The notes below the pieces were generated by a model. It was not told where the DNA came from, did no database searches, and saw only the letters and a list, made by a program, of their open reading frames with translations. 64,000 nt of DNA from Marsupella aquatica (lineage: Eukaryota > Marchantiophyta): the NCBI GenBank assembly GCA_973895155.1, contig OZ316896.1, positions 17,546,001 through 17,610,000 of the forward strand. Reading direction: 5' to 3'. Shown here in pieces: positions 1 to 11,310 of this stretch (the stretch's first letter is position 1; every line of letters starts with the position of its first letter). The position numbers and the translations under genes are program-made.

Positions 1-2399
1 AGCTCAAACAATAATGCACAGCACTGTACTCAGAGCAGAGACAAGAACCAAACTTCCAAGAAGGGAAAAATGGCCAAGGCATGACAAGACGCAGCTCAGT
101 TAATCGAACTAGCAGCTTGCTTGTACATTAGTTGCTCTATCCTTCTGAACTCAACTGAAAAAAAACGCTTCCCGTCCCTGCTAGTGTGGAGCGCAGCTCT
201 ACCTTAGTTGCAGCTCTGTCCTTCACTAAAGCTGAAATCCGGTTGATAGCTGACTGTGCAATCCGGTTGATAGCTACTGCTGGTACTCGCCAGACAGGCC
301 CTTCACTGAAACTGAAAACAAAATTTGAGACCATCTGGTAGTGTAAGTGAAAATGAAAGCATTAAAAAGCAACTGAGTAGTCTCAGGGATTGAGGTGAGG
401 TTTCAGTTTGCTTTGGCGCAGAAAAAAGGAGCAAATGCTGGGCCTAGTCATGGGGTAAAAAATGTCGTTGCGTATGGCATTTGGAAAGCTAGAAAAACAG
501 ACAGAGGGGTCCAAAAGCATTCATGAGCTAAACGAGAGCTCTACACACAATAGTAGCAACAAATCAATCAAGAAGAACACATTACAACACACATAAGTAA
601 TTACAAGTAGTAGGATTTAGCATTGACAAAATACCTGGTATTGACCACTCGCAGGACAATGTAGTCTCAACCACCAAGCAGGAATAAAATGAAGGCCGCA
701 AAGAAGCAAACTATATGGCAAAAGGAGAAGCCTTACGGCCTCAGTCCAACTCCTCTGTAGCAAGCTTGCTTGCCTCCTGATGAGCACTACCCAAATCCAA
801 GGTCGCCCTAAACCTCAATTGACTGAGAAAAATGCACATCCACCTTGATCATAGCTTCAATCCGCTGATGCAGATCACTACAACCCGAACTCCAACTGAC
901 ACCTTGCGAAGGGGAAGAAAAGCAAAGTGGAAACAAAAGCATAAGCAAAAGGAAAAGGAAAACAAAAATGGGGATGCAAAGAAAATGGCTAAGACATGAC
1001 AGAAGAAAAGCAAACGGCCAAGGCATGTTAGGACGCAGCTCAAAGCGAGAACACAAGAGGCAAGCAATTGAGAGCAAAGTCAAGAAGGACCAAAAATGAT
1101 GTAGCTATACACACCAACAACCGGAAACTCACTTTAAGCTGCAGGAACACTCACTGCTGTTTGTTGATTGTTGCTGCTGCTATTGCTTCGCGCCCACCCG
1201 CTAGTTCGCCCAGGCCTGCAGCGCACCTCAGGAGCAGGAAGTCTCTTCAGAATTGCAGGTCCGGGCTCGAGCTCAAGTGTCAACAACAGTGGAAAGGGAG
1301 CGAGCGAGCAACTCCCTTTAGGGCCCTAATGTGCAACTTGCGAAGCCTCGAGCTCAAGTGTCAACAACCGTGGAAAGGGAGCGAGCGAGCAACTCCCTTT
1401 AGGGCCCTAAACAATGCGCAACTTGCGAAGCCCACCTCGCTGCTTCACAGAAGGTTCGAGCAGTTAGCACTCCTCTTTGCTGGTCGCTGCTGCACTGATT
1501 GCTCACAGGTAGACTTCCCTTTCACCACAGAAAATCCCACCAGAACTTCAATCAGCTACCGATGGTGGCAGTAGGCAGCAGTAAGGAGTTCCCCCGAGAG
1601 TAAACAAGTTTGCGATTGATGGCAAACTTAGGAGGTCAGTCCTAGGGCAGCTTCCAATTGCCCACAATACAATGCGCGGCCCTCCTCCACCCTAAAATGT
1701 AGTCCCAAGTCTAAGCTGAAATCCACAGAGAAAACCCCAAGGGCCAACTAAACGCCCGATGCTACTTGTGCGGATGTGTGTGCGACTGCGCTGTGCCTCT
1801 TTTTGCCTTGAAAACCTCCACATTCGATATGCTCTTCCCGATGTTATTTGGGAAAATGGAATCCAATGAGCCAGGAGTGCTTGGGGAGGTTCCCGCCCGT
1901 GACAAAGACCAGGGCCGGGGGATTGAGGGGATTACATGTGCTCAACGTGTGGATGGTGGAGATTGCATCCAAACGGGACTATGAACGGGAACAACTCAGA
2001 CCATCCAGATGAAGGGAGACTAGGGCCTTATTCCCCCAATTAAGGACTTAAGAAGGCGTTGTTAATAGGGGTGGGGAAAACTTTGCACCACCCAGTACTA
2101 TTTTCTCACCCCCAAAAGTGCACATATTACTAAGACGCCCTGTAGAGGAATTCAAATTCTGATAAGCCCCCTTCAATTGCAAAGCAATCCATCAGCCGTA
2201 AGCAGGAGAAATCATTATTTATGTTTGCCTTAGTTAAAGTCAAGGTAGCGGCCTAAATAAAATTGTTTCAGAGGTAATTTAAAGAAGTTAGTAAGCTTAA
2301 AAAAATACGAATTATAAACCGGCCCACTACAATAAATGATAAAAATTGAGAACTTCAGCACATCTGGACTCTAATGGAATATTAATTTTCTTGTCTCAT
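1..2399. other. Intergenic region, no supported gene
   Basis: No recognisable protein or RNA gene was found here. Open frames exist on both strands (for example 1068-1574 on + and 808-1083 on -), but they resemble no family I know. The longest one runs through a local duplication, which argues against coding function. The stretch holds a short duplicated motif near 239-277 and an approximately 81-86 bp tandem duplication at 1265-1435, and becomes AT-rich after about 2.1 kb. Confidence 0.5.
1265..1435. repeat. Tandem duplication, ~81-86 bp unit, two copies
   Basis: Two adjacent copies share the words CTCGAGCTCAAGTGTCAACA, GGAAAGGGAGCGAGCGAG, ACTCCCTTTAGGGCCCTAA and GCAACTTGCGAAGCC. The second copy carries a 5-base insertion before its last word. 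Few mismatches suggest a recent duplication. Confidence 0.85.
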
Positions 2400-5300
2400 A
2401 ATCAATCACACACCTGACAGATCGACCACACCAGAACACGAGTCATTATGTATGGCAGACATGACTATCGCATTGACATCTCTAATGACTGTTTTGCATG
2501 TCATTTAGGGTTTTTGACGGCTATTGGCACTCCACAAATAACCACAAACTTTAATTGCAACCCTAAACCCCACACCATGTGGGGCGGGTAGCATCCTTAT
2601 CTCGGGGGGGTCACTATATGGAGGGTCATACATCGCGTGCGACGTTTTAGGGTTTGACCCCCCTAACTTTAAAGTGAAAAATATTTTTTTGCAAAGCCCT
2701 TTCTTTCTTAAAAATTTGTCATTTTTTATTAAAAAACCCCTAAAAACTTTATAGAAAGTATTTTTTGCAATTAAATAGGCCTATGTGTTCTTTAAAGTCG
2801 ACCAATCAATAAAACATGCCCTATGTGTTCTTCCACCAAACTTTGGAAGTCTTCCGCCACACCCATTTAAATGGGCCTATACTTCGTCGCACGTGATGTG
2901 TCACTTCCGTGGAAGTGACCCCCCCGAGATCCTTATTAGTGGCCCCTATCACCAGGCAAGATAGCCGATCAGCACCCTGAGGCTCCAAAGAGGCATATTG
3001 TCCATGGCATGCATGACTCCCGCATTGACATGAACAATGACTAGTTTCTAAGTCATTGGCATAAATGACATGTCAACGCACTACACAAATGACGACTGAG
3101 AAATTTCAGTCACCTAGGGAAAAAACTGAAAATTCCTTGGGAATGACAAAACGGGAGGGAATTGGACCCCTTTGGACAAATCATTCCAAAGTAGTAAAAG
3201 TTGGGAGTGTTTTTCCCGAGGTTTGGTGATGCCCTTGCTTGATGTAAAAAGTTGGCTACAAAAACCCTTTAGGAGACAAAGTGGCATGACTAGTGGCCCA
3301 GGGTTCATGAGTACCCTATCCCGCACCATGTGGAGTGGATATCATCCCCAATGGCCGGCTACAATCACAAATATTGTCAATCAGCCCCCGATGGCCCGAA
3401 TGAGTCATATTGTCCATGGCATGCATGACTGCAACATTGACATCATGAATGACGGGATTTTGTGTCATTAGCACCAATGACGTCTCCCGGCACTCCATAA
3501 ATGACAAAAACTTTTAGTCACGTGCACAAATGACTCCAAATCCCTTGCAAATGACCAAATGGGGGTTATTTTCATCCCTTTGGACAAATGAGTCCAAAGT
3601 CATACAACTTGGGAGTGTTTTGCCCAAAGTTGGGTGATGCTCTTCCAAGGTGCAAAATGTGTGTTTTAAAAAGCTTTGTGGAGGCCAAGTGGTAAAACTA
3701 GTGGCCCAGGGTTGTTGAGTACCCTATCCCACACCATGTGGAGTGGGTAGCATCCCTAATGGTGGGCTACGATCATGGATATGGCCAGTCGACCCCCGGA
3801 GGCCCCAAAGAGTCATATTGTCCATGGCATGCATGACTGCAATAGTGACATCATGAATGACCTATTTTTGTGTCATTTACATGAATGACGTCTCCCAGCA
3901 CTCCCTAAATGACACAAACCCTTAGTCACGTGCACAAATGACTCTAGATCCCTTGCCAATGACTCACAATAGTGGTTTGCACCCCTTCAAGCAAATGACT
4001 CCAAAGTCATACAACTTGGGAGTGTTTTGCCCAAAGTTGGGTGATGCCCTTCCAAGATGTAAAATGTGTGCTTTAAAAAGTGTTGTGGAGGCCAAGTGGC
4101 ATAACTAGTGGCTCAGGGTGTACAAGTACCCCATCTCGCACCATGTGGAGTGGGTAGCATCCCTAATGGCCGGCTACGATCACGTATATTGCGAATAAGC
4201 CCCCAAAGGCCCCAAGGAGTCATATTGTCCATGGCATGCTTGACTGCCGCATTGACATCATCAATGACTCATATTTGTGTCATTTGCTTAAATGACACCC
4301 CTTGGCACTCCACAAATGACAAAAACCTTTAGTCACACGCACAAATGACTCAAGATCCCTTGCAAATGACCAAATTAGAATGATTTGCACCCTTTTGGGC
4401 AAATGACTCCAAAGTCATACAACTTGGGAGTGTTTTGCCCAAAGTTGGGTGATGCCCTTCCATGATGCAAAATGTGTGTTTTAAAAAGTGTTGTGGAGGC
4501 CAAGTGGCATAACTAGTGGCTCAGGGTGTACAAGTACCCCATCCCGCACCATGTGGAGTGGGTAGCATCCCTAATGGCCGGCTACGATCACGTATATTGC
4601 GAATAAGCCCCCAAAGGCCCCAAGGAGTCATATTGTCCATGGCATGCTTGACTGCCGCCTTGACATCATCAATGACTCATATTTGTGTCATTTGCTTAAA
4701 TGACACCCCTCGGCACTCCACAAATGACAAAAACCTTTAGTCAAGCGCACAAATGACTCTATATCCCTTGCAAATGACAAAATGCGAGTGGTTTGCACCC
4801 CTTTGGGCAAATGACTCCAAAGTCATACAACTTGGGAGTGTTTTGCCCAAAGTTGGGCCATGCCCTTCGAAGGTGAAAAAGTTGGGTCATAAAAATTATT
4901 GCGAGGCCAAATTGAGATAACTAGTGGCCCAGAGTTTAGGTGTACCCTACCCCGCACCATGTGGAGTGGGTAGCATCCCTAATGGTGGGCTACAATCATG
5001 GATATGGCCAATCTACCCCCGGAGGCCCCAAGGAGTCATATTGTCCATGGCATGTATGACTGCAACAGTGACATCATGAATGACATATTTTTGTGTCATT
5101 CGCATGAATGACGTCTCCCAGCACTCCCTAAATGACACAAACCCTTAGTCACATGCACAAATGACTCTAGATCCCTTGCCAATGACTCACAATAGTGGTT
5201 TGCACCCCTTCAAGCAAATGACTCCAAAGTCATACAACTTGGGAGTGTTTTGCCCAAAGTTGGGTGATGCCCTTCCATGATGCAAAATGTGTATTTTAAA

Positions 5301-5620
5301 AAGTGTTGTGGAGGCCAAATGGCATAACGAGTGGCCCAGGGTTGTCAAGTACCCTATCCCGCACCATGTGAAGTGGGTATCATCCTTAATGGCCGGCCCC
5401 TACCACCAATGGGGTCAATCAGCCACCAAAGGCTCTTAAGAGTCATATTCTGCATGGCATACATGACCACAACATTGACATCCCAAATGACATTTGCATA
5501 AATGACATCTAGCAGCACTTGTCAAATGACTAGAAAGTTGAGTGAGAGCAAAAATGATTGGGAATCCTTTGCAAATAACATGAATAATATATTGAAAAAA
5601 ATGACATGAGCAAATATAGG
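2400..5620. repeat. 408-bp satellite array, about seven units
   Basis: The landmark CACCATGTGG (or a close variant) recurs at 2573, 3324, 3732, 4139, 4547, 4955 and 5362. Spacing is 407-408 bp throughout, except the first interval (751 bp), which becomes about 415 bp once the inserted transposon at 2601-2928 and its 8-bp duplication are removed. A second landmark, CATATTGTCCATGGCATG, shows the same period. Each unit is full of the hexamer AATGAC and its complement GTCATT. Central units (4.1-4.9 kb) are nearly identical to each other, while both edges are degraded, as expected if arrays are homogenised by unequal exchange. Open frames inside the units (4108-4332, 4516-4740) are copies of the same repeat, not genes. 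Confidence 0.92.
2601..2928. mobile_element. Non-autonomous DNA transposon (MITE), 328 bp, 8-bp target duplication
   Basis: The element begins CTCGGGGGGGTCAC and ends with the exact reverse complement GTGACCCCCCCGAG. The inverted similarity continues imperfectly to about 43 bp and includes GCGACG near its inner edge. It is flanked on both sides by ATCCTTAT (2593-2600 and 2929-2936). Removing the element plus one copy of the 8-mer restores a normal satellite unit, because other units read GCATCCTTAATGG or GCATCCCTAATGG at this point. The interior is AT-rich and encodes nothing. An 8-bp duplication is typical of hAT (and P-like) transposases, so this is probably a hAT-type MITE. Superfamily assignment is inference. 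Confidence 0.9.
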
Positions 5621-5928
5621 CATGTAGTACCTAAATTCTAAACCTTAAACCCTAGACCTATGCCCGAGAGTGTTATTTGGCAACCTTGCATGCCCCCATA
5701 TATACTCCAACATGTGAAATGTGAATACAGCTTAAGGAATGTAAACACTTCAGGAGTCCTTGGCATATATACGAAAGATGTAATAAATGGGTGCAAGTAT
5801 ATATAAATGTACATACTTATTAGAGATTATCAAGCCTTTAAGTTGTACATCAATTTAATGATGAGACTCACAACAAAAGATGGCTTGTTAGGTCTCTAAA
5901 TGTATTTCAAATCTAATATGTGAGTGCC

Positions 5929-6420
5929 ACTAGTCGTTATATATACTACCATACATTTTGGATGACTAATCATACCCTAAACCCTAAAACATATACTAAA
6001 CCATAAACTTAAAAATAGTCATATGTTGTTTATCATGTCATTTATCACTTTTGGTTTAAATGACTACTAACATTTTAAAACACTGATATTTGCATATTTG
6101 ATTTATTAGTCATTAGTCATCGTTGTCTGAAATGACTTCCCATATGTGAAACACTGATATGATAGAGTTTTTGTTAATTGTGTCATTCACAAAGACTGTC
6201 CAAAATGACTACAACTCATGATTGTTGTCATTATAGCAGTCAAAGTCATTTGGCTCATTGGTTTAAATGACACTATTGCAAGTATTAGTCATTTTTTGCA
6301 CCCCGTCATTTTGGACAGTCATTTCAATGTCATTAATGTTATGTCATTTACATATTTTATCATTTGAGCACATAAGTCATATGTGTCATAGTCATAAAAG
6401 GCCCCATTTTCTACTAGTGC
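5929..6420. mobile_element. Probable CACTA-type transposon end
   Basis: The sequence ending at 6420 reads CCATTTTCTACTAGTG. Its reverse complement, CACTAGTAGAAAATGG, has the form of plant CACTA (En/Spm) terminal inverted repeats. The 400 bp before it are packed with GTCATT and AATGAC in both orientations, resembling the subterminal repeats of this superfamily. A CACTAGTCG word at 5929 could be the opposite end of a short element, but the 3-bp flanks do not match, so the left boundary is unproven. The shared AATGAC motif suggests that the adjacent satellite derives from such an element. Confidence 0.5.
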
Positions 6421-7162
6421 ACAATTCCATTGCGGAAGTCTTGGTGGATGTGTTCTCATCGACGGGCCAGGATGTTGTGATGGAAGTGTTGTTATTTGGG
6501 CCAGGTTGTTCTTGAAGAATTATTGAAGTACATTTTGCAAAAGTGTTGAGATTTCATGCAGCTAAGTTGTGGTGTGCCCTGAACATTGTGAGGCCAGGTA
6601 CTTAGCCAGACTGCTATAATTGCAGAAGGAATGAATGTTTTTAATAAATGGGGATGAACAATAAGACTGGGATGACAACTGAAGGGTAGACAAAGAAAAA
6701 CATTTGCAAGAAACAAAGCCAAACTATGGCAAGATTGGGAGCCAAATAAAGTCCAAATATGGGGAAAGATCTAGATTCAAAAGGGTGCCCACTCCACACA
6801 CAGGGCAAGCGATCAAATAAAGAGCCCAGCAAAACTTGACAGTATTTATGTACATCGCCGAATGTGCTCAACATATGTCTAAGAGCGAATGTTTGTCTTC
6901 GAGATCCCTAACCGATTCTGCACGACTGCACAAGAGTGCATGTTGAACACAATAATAATGGATAAGCGATCGACTAACTGCAGCTACATAATGGAACACG
7001 ATTCCATATTGTACTAATAGATCATGAATACCCTCCTAAAGTATGCAGTACAATCTTACATAGAGCCACAAGTGAACAAATCTCCTTAGCGCGGGATCTA
7101 GAGTTTCAAAGCAAATGGGCGGCCGGCCCGAAAACAAAAGTGGAGTTTTACTGTAGTGTAGC
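6421..7162. other. Intergenic, downstream side of the F-box gene
   Basis: No gene is recognisable here. The part nearest 7162 is presumably the 3' untranslated region and polyadenylation region of the minus-strand F-box gene. No repeats stand out. Confidence 0.4.
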
Positions 7163-8248
7163 TCAAAGCTGAATGGGGCACATCACAAAAGTACTGTGCC
7201 GAGGAAGGAAAGAAGTAGGGTGTGGTACTCTCTCCCACACAATCTCTCGGCTCGCAGATCCAAACCCTCTACTTTGTATCATGCAGTAACCATCCTTGAG
7301 TGCGTCGTCTTTCCAACGTGCAATTGCTATGAGCTCGTTGTTCAGTTTAAGGAGATACAACGGTTCAACGACAATGGGTTTGCTGATAGTTCCTGCTGCA
7401 CGTTTGATTCTCCTTGAGATGGCATCGGGGATGGCATGACATATTGTAGAAGTGTTTGTACTATAATCGTAGTATAACACATGCTGATAGTTGGCACGGG
7501 TTAAGATTCTGTAGTAGCCTTTTGAGTTACCCGAAAACCGTCTCTGGGGAATTTTGTCCACTTCAAGCTGATTATGTGATTGTACCAGTACCCATCTCAT
7601 TCGATTTCCGATTTTAGAATATTTGTACCAAGAAGACAGGAACCAGCATGCGCTTCCCCTCCGCACGAACGTTTCAGCTCCCCTTCTAGAACCACACAGA
7701 AAGTCAATTTCTTCCTCACTACTTGGTTGAAGTTCTAGAAAACTGCGGCCTGTCTGGACTTCCCAGTGTCCGTGCCCAGCCAGATCCAACACAAGAGTCT
7801 GAATGGCATCCCCGTAGCTGCAGGTGCATGGGCCGCTGGGACGTCGCGGTTCAATGTGCAAGTTAGTGCATGCAGAACAATCGCAGTCACAACCAGCCTT
7901 CGAGAGGTATAGTTTTCCCTTTGATGTGAGAAATTGGGAGAACCAAGAGATTCCACCAAGACTAGGGGGAATTGGAGGAAGCCGATAGAAAGTTTTCTCT
8001 CTCATGCAATAGAGAGAAGCCACGAGCTTGTAGGAACCATGATCACGGTGTTTGATAACGACTAGCGTTTCTGTTGTTTTGGAGCGAATTCTTTCATCAT
8101 AGACCTCCCGGCTTTGGATTGCTTTTTGCCAAGTTCGGCTCACTGACGCTAGCACGTGAAAAGCTCTCCATGACAACTTTGGGACAATGTGGGTCAACGT
8201 CACGTCGTCAACTATCCCTGGAAGAAGCTCTTCCTTAAGATCAGTCAT
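7163..8248 (-). CDS. F-box protein (kelch-like F-box family), intronless
   Basis: A single open frame of 361 codons starts at a true ATG. Residues about 8-50 match an F-box: a short acidic leader, then LLPGIVDD, the LSWRAFHVLASVSRTWQKAI segment and VYDER. F-box proteins bind SKP1 and recruit substrates to SCF ubiquitin ligases in the cytosol or nucleus. The rest has the look of a C-terminal beta-propeller substrate domain: LYCMREKTFYRLPPIPP near residue 80 resembles the kelch-type F-box proteins of plants, although canonical kelch repeats are weak. An odd feature is a cysteine cluster (C120, C122, C124, C127, C141, C143) which could bind metal. The substrate cannot be inferred. The F-box assignment is fairly secure, the subfamily less so. 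Confidence 0.75.
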   Translation of the reverse strand: MTDLKEELLPGIVDDVTLTHIVPKLSWRAFHVLASVSRTWQKAIQSREVYDERIRSKTTETLVVIKHRDHGSYKLVASLYCMREKTFYRLPPIPPSLGGISWFSQFLTSKGKLYLSKAGCDCDCSACTNLHIEPRRPSGPCTCSYGDAIQTLVLDLAGHGHWEVQTGRSFLELQPSSEEEIDFLCGSRRGAETFVRRGSACWFLSSWYKYSKIGNRMRWVLVQSHNQLEVDKIPQRRFSGNSKGYYRILTRANYQHVLYYDYSTNTSTICHAIPDAISRRIKRAAGTISKPIVVEPLYLLKLNNELIAIARWKDDALKDGYCMIQSRGFGSASREIVWERVPHPTSFLPRHSTFVMCPIQL

Positions 8249-9171
8249 TTTGTTCTTGCAGTCTATCTTGCGAAACCTGCAGATCTAGGCGGTCTACTCA
8301 ACAAGGTAATTGGATTAGAATTTTGGCTGTATTTAGTTTGATCATAAACGTCAAACAAATATATATGTCCCGGGCCTCTACTTAATTAATTATATATGAG
8401 AGAGCTACTTAAAGTGGAGATGCATGGAATATGGAAGTAACCTAGCTTGAAAATTGAATGAAGGTTTGGAGGGATGGAAGATCCGCGATCTAGGTCGAGA
8501 TCTAGGTCAAACAGAAGGATGGAAAAGGAGATGAAGGATCAAGCAAATGATATTGGACAACACAATTCGAGACAAATGATAATTAAGGTGGACGTGAAAA
8601 GGGCCTGAGCGTTAGCGCAGCATTAACGAGTACGAAAGAAAAATCATAAATAAATGTACAGAGCAGATGCCCCCAGGACGGTGTTGACAGAGTGAAAGAA
8701 CATTCCGAACTGTCTAACGATCGAAGACGACACATGATTGATTTCGAAGGATTGATGCTCTGGAAGGAAGACACTTCAAGAACATGAAGATTATAGGGAC
8801 GTACGTAGATTCAGGAAATCTTCTCGAACGAAGGCAAATTTAGAGACAGCACAGTCTGAGCAAGGCGTTGTAAGATCCTAACGTGGATCAGACTAAAACG
8901 TTCTCGATATATTGTTTGCAGCTTCAACTCAACACATCTTGCAGGTCCACAATGTCTCCAGCCTTTCCATCTATGTCAGATCCAGCTAGAGCTGAGCACG
9001 TACAAGCAGGCACTCAAGAGCTGTGTCAGTACAGCAAGATGCTGAATGCTCAAACTTGCAGAACTGAGATACGGTGTGCTCAAAGAAGAGATGAGCTCCT
9101 AATGAGGACGAATCTAGCCAGGACTTCCTTATATATAAATTGAGAGCAAAACTGATCAATGAATGGTTTCT

Positions 9172-11310
9172 TCACTTTACTTGGTATACGTAATATTCCC
9201 CTCACCATAGTAGTTGGTATTCCTCTGACCATATATAGTAGCCTAAGAGTTTCTTATTGTCCCTTGGTATTCATGTATAAGGGTTTCTTACTAATGTCCC
9301 TTGGTCTTTTGTATGGTAGGTAGTTGAAGGAAACTAAGTCCAGATGGACCTCCACTTTGTTTATGAAGCCCAGATGGACTGACAAAGCTTGGATGGACTT
9401 GCTCAGAACATTTAACTGACTCGGATAATATTGTTACACTTTTGGCTGAAATGTTATCTGTAAATCATGGTCTCCTTACTGTTTGCAGCCTGTTTTAATT
9501 ACATTATAGAGTCTCCTTGCTGTTTGCAGCCTGTTTTAATTAGTCTCCTTATTGTTTGCAGCCGGTAACTTCCATATTCCATGCATCTCCTGTTTAAGTC
9601 ATCCACTACTCCAGCCTCTATGGTTCCCTATACGAGGCCCAATACAAGGGTACCCAGGGCATGCGTGACCCTAAACCCTGAACCCCACCTAAACCCTAAG
9701 GCCTATTACATAGACTTGACATGTGGACCAATATATCAAATTTAGTGACACCTGTTGGCTGGAGATTGACACAAAGATGAATTAAGATTGAAGGAAGCAT
9801 CCGACAAGAACAAAGAAAAAAATGGACAAACTAAAGTGTATTGGAATCATTTATACAATGAGACTAGGCCTGTGGTGTAGACTCTTAGTTTGGGGGCTAG
9901 CTCCTCAGTGTCACTTACTTATAGTAGGGCGTCTCAAGTATTTGAAAAAAAACCAAAGGTCTTGGCAAATTAAGAGAGGAATAAAGAGGAGTACAATGGA
10001 CATTTTCAATATGGTGCAGAGGGTGACTAAGAAAAGGAATTGCAAGCTATTCAGGGCAATGAATTAAGCGAGTGGACTTTTGAAAGAGCAAAAAGAAGAG
10101 GGTAAAGAAGCATTTGCAGTTTTCTCATCACTTTAAATGGTCTCTCAGAAGCGTCGCCCCACAGTAGTTGAGTGTAGGAGTGTTGTGTCCGGTGTCATGC
10201 CAGGAGTTGAAAAGGACTGAGTGTAGCGGTCCGGTGGAACTCCTCTTACAAGTGAGAATAGTACATTGTGTTGGTAATTGAGGCACATTGATTGGGGCCT
10301 GGTGCCATTACAAAAATTATGGTTAACAAATGGATTTGCTGTATGTAACATAATTATGTGGACACGCATGAAACATTTGTCATTAGTCTAAAATCAAATA
10401 CAATGGCCATAGGCCTCCGCAGCTCATAATTTTCCAGATAACTTTGTCAAATCTGCCAGGAATGGAAAAAAAAACTGCCTTCTTCAAAATTTGACTAAAC
10501 TATCTTTCTAGAAACTAACCTAAGGTGGGTTGCCAGAAGTTAGATCATTGCACATGTATATATCTACATGGAAGGTTTGATTATAAGGTGCCACTTACAT
10601 TGTCTGAGTATTATTTTGTAGTCAAATTACGTACATTGGAAATGTCTCCATTTCGACTTGCATTAGTCCAATGAATACTGGTGCATTCTACAGTTGCAAG
10701 TGGTTTGGGGCTCTGTGTTGTTGCAAATGGAAGTGTTGTTGCTTTGGTAGTAACGGACCCTCATGGGAAGTTCCTCCCAAAAAGCATGTGTAGCCACATC
10801 AGCACTATTAGTCCCAAACAAGAAATGTTCGTCATGCAAGAAGAACAAAACATGAATATTTGTGTTTGAGAGAAGTAAAAGAAAACAGTTTTAAAAAGGG
10901 AAGAAGAAAAACCCTATAATAAAATTTAAAGAACAATAGAAAACTGAAAAGTAACCACTCAAATGAACAAAGAAAGAGGTAAAAATGGATAAAAGGAAAT
11001 AACCTTGCCTTTGGATAGGTTTATTTATTTATTTATAAGAACCTTTGGATAGGTTGTCATGGATACATCAATGTTTTATAGTAAATTGTATGAATTTTCT
11101 ATTCAATTGCCAAAATTTTGAAATAAATATGGGTAGAAAGAAACTCTAGAATTACTATGCTATTTACCAAGGTAAAGTAAGAAACACTTTTGGCTACTAT
11201 GGACCGAGCAATACCAAGGCACCATATGATACCCTTGAACTCCAATGGACAGTGGGATACCAAGAAAACGTAAGAAACCCTTTCAATTGGTTACTATAAC
11301 ACTTGCATGG
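9172..11310. repeat. Inverted pair of dispersed repeats (9172-9310 and 11165-11310)
   Basis: The reverse complement of 9172-9310 shares ordered words with 11165-11310: TAAGAAAC, GGCTACTAT, a GAG/GAGC stretch, AATACCAAGG or AATACCAA, and a second TAAGAAACCCTT. The two copies face each other across about 1.9 kb. They may be the ends of one old element or two independent insertions. No transposase frame was found between them. Confidence 0.5.

Noticed and set aside
1068-1574. 168-codon plus-strand open frame
   Set aside because: It runs through both copies of a local tandem duplication, has low-complexity composition and no recognisable motif.
2315-2340. CACTACAATAAATG as the left end of a CACTA element ending at 6420
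   Set aside because: It shares CACTA and AAATG with the right end, but the 3-bp flanks differ (GCC versus CAC) and the rest of the inverted repeat does not match.
4108-4740. Two nearly identical 74-codon open frames 408 bases apart
   Set aside because: They are copies of the satellite unit and not genes. Equivalent frames are broken in other units.
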